Source of the DNA: Variovorax sp. J2L1-78
GTDB taxonomy: Bacteria; Pseudomonadota; Gammaproteobacteria; Burkholderiales; Burkholderiaceae_C
NCBI RefSeq assembly: GCF_030317205.1
Contig: NZ_JASZYB010000002.1
Coordinates: 909,598-973,597 of the forward strand
Reading direction: 5' to 3'
DNA: 64,000 nt
This document shows positions 36,701-44,611 of the stretch, piece by piece (positions within the stretch are counted from its first letter, which is position 1; every line of letters starts with the position of its first letter). The translations under genes were made by a program, and so were the position numbers. The notes under the pieces were generated by a model. The model was not told the DNA's origin, made no database searches, and was given only the letters and a program-made list of their open reading frames with translations.

Positions 36701-38092
36701 GTTGGTGGCTGCGGCTTGGCCCGGCACCGGTTTTTTGGGGCCTACGAATTTCTGGCGAGCACGCATCACGCCGCCATCGCGCAGCTCATTGCTGTCGTTC
36801 AGGTAACCGAAGGCGCTGAAGCGGATGTCGTTCGCATACTTCTGCACCAATCCTTCGGGCTTCCAGCCTTCGCTGTACTGTTTGCAGTTGGTCTCCACGC
36901 CGCCTGCTGCGGAAGGGTCGCAGACCTTCGTGCGCATCGTGAGGTCGTAAGCGGCGTTGGCGGCAGTCATGGCCGCCACGGTGCTGAATGCAGCGCCGTC
37001 GTCCAATGCCTCCGAAAAGCTTGTGTAGGCGGTGGCGCCCGGGAGTAGCCATGACAAGACGACGTTGCCATCGCCGGTGTTGTCCCACTGGTCGATCCGG
37101 ACCGAAAACGACTGCCCCGCTGTAAGAAAGATGTCGCTTGTGACATCTGCGGTGGCTGCGGTGGTCCAGTTGACGTTGTTGATCCGCCGGTTGGCGGTGG
37201 TGAAGTTGCTGCTGCCGGTGGTGTCCACATAAAGCCGCGCGCCATCATCGTGCTGGAGCTTGAACTTGTAGTTTCCCGCCGCCGGCGCGACGAAGGTTCC
37301 CGTGAACTGCGTTGAGAAGTTGTCTGCGTTGATGTTTGTTCTGGGGCTTCCGCCCCAGTTCTGATTTGCGGCAACATTGTTGTCCGTATAGGGAGCACCG
37401 GTCAGGCCCGCGTTGCCGCTGAGGTTGGTGTTATTCCAATACTTGACCGTGAACAGCCGCTGGGGTTGCAGCGAAATGCGCATGCGAAAACCCATGCCAT
37501 TGACCCGGATGCGGAAGTTCGTTGCGCTGGCAGGGAACGGTGTTGCCCCGGCGATATAGGCCGAAGGAAGGGACCGGTCGCCGAACAGACCTTGCCCCGA
37601 GTGCCAGCCCTTTTCAAGAATGGTTTCCGTCGGGGTGTCGACGACGCGGCGCCCGCCCGTCATGGCCCAGCGGAAGGGGTCGATGGTGGCCGTGGCGGCC
37701 CAGTTCAGAAAGTTGCCACTCCATTGGCCCGAGCAGGTGCGATTGGTGGCCGCGCCAACGGGCTGGAAATAGCTCGTGTTCCCGGTGTTCGTGTCGTTGG
37801 CCGCGGCGTTGTACTGGTAGGTGTAGCACTTCTCCGGATCGAAGTAGCCCAGGAATCGGGTGGTGGGCACGTAGCTGTCGGTGTGCGCTGTGCGGGAGGC
37901 TGTGGGCCATTCCACCGACAAGCTCAGCGCCAGGTTGCCGGGCACGGTGGCGCTGGCGAAAACGGGCTGGTTGGCCAGCGGCACCGCTGGCGCGGCGGGG
38001 GGCGTGACGGGCTGGGCCATGCCCTGCCAAGGCAGGGTGATCATCAGCGCCACAGCGATGGCGCGCTTCAAGGTGAGGTTTCGGCTTGTCAT
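33737..38092 (-). CDS. pilY1: Type IV pilus tip protein PilY1 with PA14 domain
   Basis: A 1451-residue secreted protein with a signal peptide (about residues 1-26, ending GMAQP). The N-terminal PilY1 segment has SGNFLNWAATATIDPFRWAM. Next comes a PA14-like domain at about residues 214-356, with KFKLQHDDGARLYVD and SFSVRIDQWDNTGDG. The middle region contains FVLGIGDIYTHRDKN. The C-terminal beta-propeller includes LYVGANDGMLHAFRGG and VYVGDLNGQLWRFNINGTG. PilY1 sits at the pilus tip and controls retraction, adhesion and surface sensing. I see no intact DxSxS metal-adhesion motif, so a classic vWA domain is not obvious. It is the last gene of the minor pilin operon. Confidence 0.92.
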   Translation of the reverse strand: MTSRNLTLKRAIAVALMITLPWQGMAQPVTPPAAPAVPLANQPVFASATVPGNLALSLSVEWPTASRTAHTDSYVPTTRFLGYFDPEKCYTYQYNAAANDTNTGNTSYFQPVGAATNRTCSGQWSGNFLNWAATATIDPFRWAMTGGRRVVDTPTETILEKGWHSGQGLFGDRSLPSAYIAGATPFPASATNFRIRVNGMGFRMRISLQPQRLFTVKYWNNTNLSGNAGLTGAPYTDNNVAANQNWGGSPRTNINADNFSTQFTGTFVAPAAGNYKFKLQHDDGARLYVDTTGSSNFTTANRRINNVNWTTAATADVTSDIFLTAGQSFSVRIDQWDNTGDGNVVLSWLLPGATAYTSFSEALDDGAAFSTVAAMTAANAAYDLTMRTKVCDPSAAGGVETNCKQYSEGWKPEGLVQKYANDIRFSAFGYLNDSNELRDGGVMRARQKFVGPKKPVPGQAAATNTAAEWNATTGVFIRNPDSADAASTGVNDSGVMNYLNKFGQLSPGSYKSFDPVNELYYAALRYFSNKGNVTSWSDISGGNAAQQAQWKDGFPVIGTWDDPILYSCQRNFVLGIGDIYTHRDKNVPSNTLTANEPAMPPEVTADTLFNAVRSTNNAKALQGMGANQATVLTGSTQSTDYMAGLAFEANTKDLRSDLAGAQTVQTYWVDVLEQPFSRNNKFYLAAKFGGLKQSKLKEAGLIDATGAINFDAYTYAATIPLDWWSTNGETLTDTRNNSTWARPDNYFAAGKPDTMVSGLTKAFADIASNIKNYTTSLSLSTAQPSVTGEVSYAAQYDSSNWSGVVSARGITFNTEGVPTVASTPSWTTRTTLENQLGTSATATGWDVSRRVATWNPEANSGAGGGVPFRLASLSDAQKAALDTTYVSGDDSASYLKWVRGDVSLEGGGYRARSTTGTTGLERNRLGDIVNSRVTTVGAPSARLADTSNPGYSAFKEANQNRPLTLYVGANDGMLHAFRGGTGTGAGQELFAYVPSVLFNKDPSDAAATDGLLAQLGRPQYAHRNYVDATAVAFDIDLARAGRTPQTSDTATNPAPNWRSVLIGGLGKGGRTYYALDITDPTAMSASETGTTGLASKVLWEFPKRSQLPVAAGGTCTTGCVDMGYTFGNPVVVKTKKYGWVAVFGSGYNNTDGKGHLFIVNPANGNLLEQMSTGLVDSNGMAHPAAYVSDYTDFTADAVYVGDLNGQLWRFNINGTGSYPAPTKIAQLADGDGVAQPITTQPLVQVHPKQRERYVLVGTGRLLDSTDTASGQMQSFYGIADGGMGLGAFAAQAADGEDFPATRARMANVTPPDDDSAIPAVTGTAGWYINLGVDGTGGNAVNWRVISASTAYSSTVAFSSTLPTGDACNPSGKSRVYAVNFGSGQTMLKSADGNNLNYLSAEGVVTDLNFVRVGGKTRLIFGTSKGEAGKAPGDFDERVLRKLLNWREMSLE

Positions 38093-38116
38093 GGCGGGTG
38101 TCCGGCGCGGGTTCGA

Positions 38117-38737
38117 TCAGTCGGTTTCTGGCTTGGTGAAGGTGCTCTGGATGAACACCCGCGTGTTGCGCGGGCCAAGGACTCGCGCGCTGACGCGGTA
38201 GATTGGCTCGGTCACGTAGGCCAGGCCGCCACCGCCACCGCCGCCGGGGCGCAGTTGGGCACTGCCGCCAGCCGGGTTGCTCAGGGGGGTGGCGCAGCCT
38301 TCCTTGCCCTGCAGGTCGGCGGTCTGTGTGTCGTTGATGCACAGGCGTTCGACGACGTAACGGATCTTCACGTCGCTGGTGGCGCCGGTGAGGTCGTTCG
38401 TGGTCTTGCCAACGGCGGCGAATTGCGTGTCGTCGAGCAGCGCGAGGGGAATGCCCTGGGCATTGGCTGCGAGGGGCACGGTGCTGTAGTTGTTGTCCTT
38501 GCTGGCGGCGACGGGGTAGCTGACCTTCACCGCTTTGGCGATGGCTTGTTCGGCCTGGTTGACCAGATCGCGGCGGAAGGCGAGGTTGCCCGCGCCGGTG
38601 AGCGAGCTGTTCATCGAGCGCATGACGGCCACGCCGCTGGCCAACAGGATGACGAGCACCACCAGGGCAATCAACAAGGCGGCGCCGCGCTCGCGGCGCC
38701 GGGCTCGGGGGAGGGGGCGGATGGCGGTGAGGTTCAT
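38117..38737 (-). CDS. pilX: Type IV pilus assembly protein PilX
   Basis: A 206-residue minor pilin. The basic leader ends RRERG, followed by AALLIALVVLVILLASGVAV; Glu5 is absent, as is usual for PilX/GspK-like pilins. The soluble part has two cysteines (RLCIND and EGCATP) and an unusual glycine run near residues 166-172. It is 24 nt upstream of pilY1 and 21 nt downstream of pilW, so it belongs to the priming complex at the pilus tip. Confidence 0.88.
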   Translation of the reverse strand: MNLTAIRPLPRARRRERGAALLIALVVLVILLASGVAVMRSMNSSLTGAGNLAFRRDLVNQAEQAIAKAVKVSYPVAASKDNNYSTVPLAANAQGIPLALLDDTQFAAVGKTTNDLTGATSDVKIRYVVERLCINDTQTADLQGKEGCATPLSNPAGGSAQLRPGGGGGGGLAYVTEPIYRVSARVLGPRNTRVFIQSTFTKPETD

Positions 38738-38758
38738 GGCAGGACGGGAGCGGCCCAG

Positions 38759-39985
38759 TCAGGGCATCAGGGCGTTGCGCAGGGGAATCGTGGTTTCGAC
38801 CACGCGGTGCGCGTAGTGGCGGTCGGCGTCGGAAAGCGTGACTGTGCTTTCGCCCGGCAGGTCTTTGAGCAGCTTGTATTCCGCGTCGGCCGCGATCTGC
38901 GGCTGGCGCGAGTTGCTGCGCAGCAGCAGGCTGACGCGCACGCCGACGATGCGGCGCAGGTGCTCGGGCGGGCTTTCGGCCAGCAGGGTCGCGGGCGCGT
39001 AGGTGCCGGTGGGCGCCTGCCAACTCAGGCTTGTCGTGGCGAAGCTGCTGGTGCTGATGTTGCCGTCCACGCGGTAGGCGCCGCGCAGCGCGACGACGCC
39101 TTCGGACACAGCCTCGGGCGTGTCGGCGCCGCTGGTCTGCAGGAGGTCACCGCGGTACAGAACGTGGTCGGTGCCCACGCCGAACAGGTCCAGGCGCAGG
39201 TCGCTGGCCTTGCCGATGCCGGAGATGAAGCTGCCGCGCGCTGCGAGACCGGCGCCGATCACCATGCCGAGCTTATCGGTGTCGCCCACATACGTGCCAC
39301 CGATGCCGAGTAGCTTGGAAGGCGTGGCGTTGGCCGGGAAGGCGCTGAAGTCCGAAGCGACCTGCGTGATCGCGCAGTCGCTGGCCGTGTCGGTGCTGGC
39401 GCTGACGAGCAGCACGTCGCCCGGCTGGAAGCCCAGGGTATTGTCGAGTTCGATCTGGGTGCCCGAGAGGTTGGCCCGAACCTCTCTGCCGACCCCACCG
39501 ATGCCGGCGCTGCCGGCCATGACCATCAGAATGTCGGAGCCGCTGGCCGACTGACCTTGGCCGATGAGCACGGGTGCCACACCGAGCGTGGCCTGGCCTG
39601 AGGCGCCGCCCAGGAAGCCGGCGAACGGCGCTGGTAGCACGCTCGCGCGGGGCAGCACGGCGGTGGTTTCGCGCTTCGCATTCAACTTGCAGCCCAGGGC
39701 GCCATTGGTGTCCACGCCGGCGCCGTCGGACGCATTCCAGCCTTGCATAAAGCCGGAGCCGGCATTGCGCAAGGCGCGGTCGATGACGGTGGCGGCATAA
39801 GCGCCGCCCTGGGTCATGTCGTTGAAGCCGGTGGTCACCCGCTCGTGCTGGCGGCCGACAACGATCATCGTGGTGACTGCCAGGACCACGACGAGGCCAA
39901 TGGCCATCGCGACCAGCAGTTCGACCAGGGTCATGCCGGCCTGGCGCCGGCGGTGCATTGCGAAAGTGGGTGTGGGCTGCATCAT
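38759..39985 (-). CDS. pilW: Type IV pilus assembly protein PilW
   Basis: A 408-residue minor pilin with a prepilin leader ending RRRQAG and mature start MTLVELLVAMAIGLVVVLAV (Glu5 present). The large periplasmic domain is typical of PilW. The start at 39985 leaves a 10-nt gap after pilV; the frame stays open further upstream, but that part is shadow sequence over pilV. It works with PilV, PilX, FimT, PilE and PilY1 to start pilus assembly. Confidence 0.88.
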   Translation of the reverse strand: MMQPTPTFAMHRRRQAGMTLVELLVAMAIGLVVVLAVTTMIVVGRQHERVTTGFNDMTQGGAYAATVIDRALRNAGSGFMQGWNASDGAGVDTNGALGCKLNAKRETTAVLPRASVLPAPFAGFLGGASGQATLGVAPVLIGQGQSASGSDILMVMAGSAGIGGVGREVRANLSGTQIELDNTLGFQPGDVLLVSASTDTASDCAITQVASDFSAFPANATPSKLLGIGGTYVGDTDKLGMVIGAGLAARGSFISGIGKASDLRLDLFGVGTDHVLYRGDLLQTSGADTPEAVSEGVVALRGAYRVDGNISTSSFATTSLSWQAPTGTYAPATLLAESPPEHLRRIVGVRVSLLLRSNSRQPQIAADAEYKLLKDLPGESTVTLSDADRHYAHRVVETTIPLRNALMP

Positions 39986-39995
39986 GGGCCGCCGA

Positions 39996-40421
39996 TCAGG
40001 GAACGGGAACAACCGGGAGATAGGCCCGGGTGCTGAGGGTGCCGCCTTCATCGGCGGTCTTCCTGGAGGGCTGTTTCCAGGTGATGGCAACGTCGACGGC
40101 GCTGGCCGAGAGGGTGGCGTCGTTGGGCACGGCGGTGACGGTGCCGTCGCCGTTGGGCAGCCGGCTGCCGACCGTTGTGTCCCATGCCGTGACGTCGTCG
40201 TCGGCCACGGTGGTGGAGCGGTTGATCCACATGGCGGCGATGATCTCGTCGGCCAGAAGGGCGGCCTGGCTGCGGTCCTCGGCATCGTTGGCGACGCCGA
40301 TGGCGCGGGCCTGCAAGCCGATGAGGCCGAGCACGCCGAAGGAAAGGATCAGGACCGCGACCAGCACTTCGATCATGGCGACGCCGTGCTGGGAATGGCG
40401 GGACGGGGAGGCGGGTGTCAT
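39996..40421 (-). CDS. pilV: Type IV pilus modification/assembly protein PilV
   Basis: A 141-residue minor pilin. The 13-residue leader ends SQHG and the mature part begins VAMIEVLVAVLILSFGVLGL, with valine instead of phenylalanine at position 1 and Glu5 kept. The segment GLIGLQARAIGVANDAEDRSQA is typical of PilV. It lies 30 nt after fimT and 10 nt before pilW in the same operon. Confidence 0.88.
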   Translation of the reverse strand: MTPASPSRHSQHGVAMIEVLVAVLILSFGVLGLIGLQARAIGVANDAEDRSQAALLADEIIAAMWINRSTTVADDDVTAWDTTVGSRLPNGDGTVTAVPNDATLSASAVDVAITWKQPSRKTADEGGTLSTRAYLPVVPVP

Positions 40422-40451
40422 GGTGTTCTCGAATGAGGTGCCGTGGGCACG

Positions 40452-41081
40452 TCAGGCCGGGCAGCCATCGGGTGCGGCGGTGGCGTCGAAGGTCTTGCTC
40501 GGGTCGCACATGCGGACTTGCCCACCCACGTTGACCAGCACGCGCAGGCTGCGCGTGGCCTGGGTGAGCGCCACGCCGTAGGCTTGCGCGGGACTGCCCG
40601 ATGGCAGGGCGCACGATGCGCTAGTAATGCCGGGTGCGCTGTTGGCATTCAGGCGCCCCAGGCTGCTGAAGCACAGTACGGCTGGGCCGGTGATGGCAAC
40701 CTCGGAGCCGACATCATTGATGACGCCGGTGTCGAGCAGCGCCATGCTTTCGCTGGAGCCGTCGGGAACGACGGTGTATGCGGCCCAATTCTTGCCGTTG
40801 GCTGCCGCCGCGACGGGTGTATTGCCGGAGGGTGTGGCGTTGGTGAGAACGAACACGACTTGCTGGCTGCGGCGCACGGCCTCGGTCTGAGCAGTGCGCA
40901 GGCCGTTTTGAAGCGTGTTGGCGACGGCGCGCACCTTGTTGTTGCGCACGAAATCGATCAGTAGCGGCGCGGCAATGCCGAGCATGACGGCCAGTACGGA
41001 GATGGTGACCATCAGTTCGACGAGGGTGAAGCCCGCCGTGGCACGACGCCGACTACGGCGGCCCGGGCCCACATTCAGCAT
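40452..41081 (-). CDS. fimT: GspH/FimT-family minor pseudopilin
   Basis: A 209-residue prepilin-like protein. The 17-residue leader ends in RRATAG, followed by FTLVELMVTISVLAVMLGIA. RNNKVRAVANTLQNGLRTAQTEAVRR is a standard GspH/FimT helix. FimT-type proteins have been linked to DNA binding during natural transformation (family knowledge). The start codon overlaps the pilE stop by 7 nt, so translation is probably coupled. FimU is an alternative name. Confidence 0.87.
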   Translation of the reverse strand: MLNVGPGRRSRRRATAGFTLVELMVTISVLAVMLGIAAPLLIDFVRNNKVRAVANTLQNGLRTAQTEAVRRSQQVVFVLTNATPSGNTPVAAAANGKNWAAYTVVPDGSSESMALLDTGVINDVGSEVAITGPAVLCFSSLGRLNANSAPGITSASCALPSGSPAQAYGVALTQATRSLRVLVNVGGQVRMCDPSKTFDATAAPDGCPA

Positions 41082-41509
41082 GCCTGGCCCCTCTTGAGGA
41101 TCCACGCGGAGCCGCAGGTCCCCCAGCCGCCTGCGGTGGTCGAGCGCACGTTCTGGTGGGTGACCTTGAAGGTAAAGCCCTGGCCTGCGGCCTGGATGGT
41201 GTAGGCCGTGTCGGTGGGCGTGCCGTCGCAGGAGAGGGTGAATTGCCCCGCCTTGGGTGCCGCGGCGCAAGGCGTCGTAGCGCCGCCGGAGATCGTCGCG
41301 AAGGTGCGGTGATTCTGGTAGTGGCGTTCCATGTCGGCTTGCAGGCCCATCAAGCCGGCCGTGCCTTCGGCGATCTGGCCACGCAGGACGTAGTCCCGGT
41401 AGGAGGGGTAGGCGATGGCCGCGAGGATGCCGATCACTGCCACCACGATCATCAACTCGATCAAGGTAAAGCCTCTGGAGGGCGGGCGGCATGTAGCTGC
41501 GTTGGACAC
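41075..41509 (-). CDS. pilE: Type IV minor pilin PilE
   Basis: A 144-residue pilin with leader ending PPSRG and mature start FTLIELMIVVAVIGILAAIA. C-terminal cysteines (WGTCGSA and RGQAC) can form the D-region disulfide. I chose GTG 41509 because AAAGG lies exactly 7 nt before it and gives a standard 13-residue leader. ATG 41527 would add six residues and has no ribosome site. It is the first gene of the minor pilin operon, downstream of the palindrome at 41541-41557. Confidence 0.87.
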   Translation of the reverse strand: MSNAATCRPPSRGFTLIELMIVVAVIGILAAIAYPSYRDYVLRGQIAEGTAGLMGLQADMERHYQNHRTFATISGGATTPCAAAPKAGQFTLSCDGTPTDTAYTIQAAGQGFTFKVTHQNVRSTTAGGWGTCGSAWILKRGQAC

Positions 41510-41532
41510 TGGATAACCTTTGTGCATTGAAA

Positions 41533-41562
41533 TTGGCAACAGTGACAAATTGTCACTAGAAC
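41533..41562 (+). promoter_or_regulatory. Weak sigma-70-like promoter toward the PglL-like gene
   Basis: TTGGCA (41533-41538) and TAGAAC (41557-41562) are separated by 18 nt, giving 5/6 and 4/6 matches to consensus. A transcript from here would start near 41569 and reach the PglL-like ATG at 41657. The 17-base palindrome fills the spacer, a usual place for a repressor. The assignment is tentative. Confidence 0.3.
41541..41557. promoter_or_regulatory. Perfect 17-base palindrome between divergent pilE and PglL-like genes
   Basis: Arms AGTGACAA and TTGTCACT surround a single A. It lies 31 nt upstream of the pilE GTG and 99 nt upstream of the oligosaccharyltransferase ATG, so it could control both directions. 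Its TGACA/TGTCA half-sites also occur upstream of pilA, but with a different spacing. The binding protein is unknown. Confidence 0.6.
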
Positions 41563-41656
41563 AGGGTCGCAAACGTTAACCGCTTGTCTGTCTGCCGGTG
41601 CCTTCCGTCCATGTGCAATGGGGAAAATGCAACTGTTCGGTCGGCACAATCCCCCG

Positions 41657-43339
41657 ATGAGTTCCCCCGCCGCCCCGCCCACCATCCCCTCGGCCGGCGC
41701 TCCAGGCTTCGCCCCCGCGGCCCTCATCGCCTTCCCCTTCCTCTCCCCCCTCGTCGCCGGCCCCTCCGCCAACGTCTGGCAGTTGCTCGTCGCCTGGGCC
41801 TGCGTGACCGCGCTGTGGGCGCTCGGCCCGCGTGCGCTGCCGTCCCGGGGTGTGCTGGCGCTGCTGGCATTGCTGGGCGCGTCGATCGCGCTGCGGCGTG
41901 GGCACGATCTGTCGCAGAGCCTGGGCGCCTGCGTGGCCTTGGCGATGGCGGCCGTGGCCGCGTCGGTCGGCGCGGGGTGGGCGCGGGCGCGCGGTGAGGC
42001 CGCATCGCCGCTGGCGCGCGGGCTCTTTGTCGCCGGTGTGCTCAGCGCCGTACTCGGGCTGCTGCAGTACTACGGCGCGGCAGACTGGCTGGCGCCCTTC
42101 ACGACCGCGCCCGACGTCGGGCAGGCCTACGGCAACCTGCGCCAGCGCAACCAGTTCGCCACGCTGATCTCGATGGCGCTGGTCGCGGCGCTGTGGCTGC
42201 ATGCGGACTTCGGTGGGCGGCGCCGGTTGGCGTGGTGGGGCGGCGTGGGGTTGCTGACGCTCGCCGCTGCCGCCTCGACCTCGCGCACCGGGCTGCTGCA
42301 GTGGTTGGCGATCAGCGTGGGGGCGGCCGCGCTCGCGTGGGGGGAGCGTCGGAGCAAAGCCGTCGCGGCACCGCGGCTGCCGCACCCGGTGGGCTTGCTG
42401 TCGCTGGTCCCGGCCTATTTCGTCGCCGCCAGCCTGCTGCCGATGCTGGCCGGCCCGGCCGTCGAAGACATGCTACGCCGCCTGCGCGAAGGCGCACCCG
42501 AAGGCCACAGCCGCCTGCTGCTGTGGCGCAACGTGCTGGACCTGATCGCCGAGCGTCCCTGGGGCGGCTGGGGTTGGGGCGAGCTCAGCTTCGCGCACTT
42601 CAGCCATCTGTACGCCGGGCCGCGCTTCGTCGAGATCCTGGACAACGCCCATAACCTGCCGCTGCATATGGCGGTGGAGCTGGGGGTGCCCGTGGCGGTC
42701 GCGGTCTGTGCCGGTTTCATGGCGCTGGTGCTGGGCGCCCGTTTCTGGCGCGAGCGCGACCCCACGCGGCTGATGGCCTGGGGCGTGCTGGGTGCGATGG
42801 TTCTGCACAGCCTGCTCGAGTACCCGCTGTGGTACGGGCCCTTCCAGCTGGTGTTCGGCCTGTGCCTGGGACTGCTGTGGCCGGCGGCCTCGGCGATCGA
42901 CGCCGTCGCGCCCCGACGCGCCCGACCGGTCGCGGCGCACGCCGTGACGGCGCTGCTGGTGGCCATGGTGGCCTACACCGGCTGGGACTACCTGCGCATC
43001 AGCCAGATCTACCTGGCCCGCGCCGAGCGGCTGCCGCCCTGGCAGGACCGCACGCTGGAAAAGCTTCGCGCCTCCTGGCTGTTCGCCGACCAGGTGCGGT
43101 TCGCCGAGCTGTCCCTCACGCCGGTGGTGCGCGCCAATGCGCCGGCGGTGAACGCCTTGGCGCAGGGCGTCCTGCACTTCTCGCCGGAGCCGCGGGTGGT
43201 TGCCAAGCTGATCGAAAGCGCCACGCTGCTCGATCGCGACGACGAGGCGCTGGCCCTGGCGGCGCGCTTCAAGATCGCCTATCCCGTGGAATATGCCCGG
43301 TGGATCCGAGGGGAAGCACCCGATGCACCGGGAGATTGA
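41657..43339 (+). CDS. PglL-like O-oligosaccharyltransferase (Wzy_C family)
   Basis: A 560-residue inner-membrane protein with about 11-12 helices and a large periplasmic loop. The Wzy_C/O-antigen-ligase core contains RLLLWRNVLDLIAERPWGGW and then LDNAHNLPLHMAVELGVPVA, whose histidine matches the catalytic region of PglL/PilO-type transferases. The soluble C-terminal ~110 residues match the Wzy_C_2 extension seen in pilin-type transferases. Such enzymes move a lipid-linked oligosaccharide onto pilin in the periplasm. Divergence from the minor pilin operon supports this role over O-antigen ligase. ATG 41657 was chosen over 41618 by hydropathy. Confidence 0.82.
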   Translation: MSSPAAPPTIPSAGAPGFAPAALIAFPFLSPLVAGPSANVWQLLVAWACVTALWALGPRALPSRGVLALLALLGASIALRRGHDLSQSLGACVALAMAAVAASVGAGWARARGEAASPLARGLFVAGVLSAVLGLLQYYGAADWLAPFTTAPDVGQAYGNLRQRNQFATLISMALVAALWLHADFGGRRRLAWWGGVGLLTLAAAASTSRTGLLQWLAISVGAAALAWGERRSKAVAAPRLPHPVGLLSLVPAYFVAASLLPMLAGPAVEDMLRRLREGAPEGHSRLLLWRNVLDLIAERPWGGWGWGELSFAHFSHLYAGPRFVEILDNAHNLPLHMAVELGVPVAVAVCAGFMALVLGARFWRERDPTRLMAWGVLGAMVLHSLLEYPLWYGPFQLVFGLCLGLLWPAASAIDAVAPRRARPVAAHAVTALLVAMVAYTGWDYLRISQIYLARAERLPPWQDRTLEKLRASWLFADQVRFAELSLTPVVRANAPAVNALAQGVLHFSPEPRVVAKLIESATLLDRDDEALALAARFKIAYPVEYARWIRGEAPDAPGD

Positions 43340-43400
43340 GCATCGCTAGTCACAATTTGGGTCAAAATGTAAACTTTCGACTGCCTATCGTTTGCCCCGA

Positions 43401-44597
43401 ATGAAGATCCTGAGCGTCATTTCCAGCATGGACCCAGTCAAGGGCGGGCTGTCGCAGGGCGTCCGCAACCTGGTGCCGGCGCTGGCGGCGCTTGGCGTCC
43501 ACAGCGAGGTGTTGAGCTTCGACGCGCCCGACGCGGGCTTTCTCGGGCAGGACGACTTCCCCGTCCACGCCATCGGTCCGGCCAAAGGGCCCTACGCCTA
43601 CTGCGCCGCCCTGCGGCCGTGGCTGGAAGAGAACGTCTCGCGCTTCGACGCGGTCATCGCGCAGGGGCTCTGGCTGCACAACAACGCCGGCACCTGGCGC
43701 GTCTTGCGGCAGCTGCGGCGTGCGCAGTCGGCGGCGGGCCCGCGCTTCTACGTGATGCCGCACGGCATGCTCGACCCCTATTTCCAGAAAGCCCCCGAGC
43801 GCCGGTGGAAGGCGCTTCGCAACGTGCTGGCGTGGAAGCTGTTCGAAGGCGCCGCGGTCAACGGTGCCGATGGCGTGCTCTTCACCTGCGCGCAGGAACT
43901 GCTGCTGGCCCGCGAGCCCTTTTCGCCCTACCGGCCGCAGCGCGAGCTCGACGTCGGCTTCGGTATCCAGGCGCCGCCGCCGCTCACCGCCGCCATGGCG
44001 CCCGCCTTCGCGGCCCGCTGCCCCGGCCTGGGCGACAAGCCCTACCTGCTCTTCCTCGGTCGCGTCCACGAAAAAAAGGGCACCGACCTGCTGCTGCGCG
44101 CCTACCTCGACCTGCGGCGCAAGCGGCCCGACATGCCGGCGCTGGTGATCGCCGGCCCCGGCCTGGAGAGCGAGCATGGCCGCAGCCTGCTCGCCATGGC
44201 GGACGGCCAGCCCGACGTGTACTTCCCCGGCATGCTGCGCGGCGACGAGAAGTGGGGTGCGCTCTACGGGTGCGATGCCTTCGTGCTGCCCAGCCACCAG
44301 GAAAACTTCGGCATCGCCGTGGTCGAGGCGATGGCCTGCGGCAAGCCGGTGCTGATCAGCCCGCAGGTCAACATCTGGCGCGAATGCGCGCCGGGCGGTC
44401 TGGTCGACGAGGACAACGCCGCCGGCGTGACCCGCCTGCTGACGCGCTGGTTCGCGCTGTCGCCGGCCGAGCGCTCGGCGCGCGGCGTGGCGGCCTTCGC
44501 CGCCTATCGACGCCACTTCGCCGCCGGCGAGGCGGCGCAGCGATTGCTCCGCGCCCTGCGCGCGGTGCAGAACGAACCCATGGGTGTCGCCGCATGA
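43401..44597 (+). CDS. Family 4 glycosyltransferase
   Basis: A 398-residue GT-B enzyme. The N-terminus has MDPVKGGLSQGVRNLVPALA and the acceptor domain has YVMPHGMLDPYF. The donor side shows LLFLGRVHEKKGTDLL and HQENFGIAVVEAMACGKPV, with the catalytic ExFGxxxxE-like spacing (here EN-FG). It starts 61 nt after the PglL-like gene, and its stop overlaps a 5-codon mini-ORF leading into the next gene. It probably builds the oligosaccharide that the neighbour transfers. Confidence 0.86.
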   Translation: MKILSVISSMDPVKGGLSQGVRNLVPALAALGVHSEVLSFDAPDAGFLGQDDFPVHAIGPAKGPYAYCAALRPWLEENVSRFDAVIAQGLWLHNNAGTWRVLRQLRRAQSAAGPRFYVMPHGMLDPYFQKAPERRWKALRNVLAWKLFEGAAVNGADGVLFTCAQELLLAREPFSPYRPQRELDVGFGIQAPPPLTAAMAPAFAARCPGLGDKPYLLFLGRVHEKKGTDLLLRAYLDLRRKRPDMPALVIAGPGLESEHGRSLLAMADGQPDVYFPGMLRGDEKWGALYGCDAFVLPSHQENFGIAVVEAMACGKPVLISPQVNIWRECAPGGLVDEDNAAGVTRLLTRWFALSPAERSARGVAAFAAYRRHFAAGEAAQRLLRALRAVQNEPMGVAA

Positions 44598-44611
44598 ACA
44601 TCGTCCTATGA
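44594..44611 (+). other. Five-codon mini-ORF duplicating the downstream start
   Basis: ATG-AAC-ATC-GTC-CTA-TGA encodes MNIVL, the same first five residues as the gene at 44608. Its start overlaps the upstream stop (ATGA) and its stop overlaps the downstream start (ATGA). It could pass ribosomes from one glycosyltransferase gene to the next, or be a harmless local duplication. Confidence 0.5.

Noticed and set aside
41541..41557. Reading the palindrome as a CRP/Vfr site
   Set aside because: GTGA and TCAC are separated by 7 nt, while CRP-type sites need 6, and the TGTGA core is not kept.
41510..41640. Sigma-54 promoter for the minor pilin operon
   Set aside because: No TGGCAC/TTGCA pair with correct spacing was found on the minus strand, unlike upstream of pilA.
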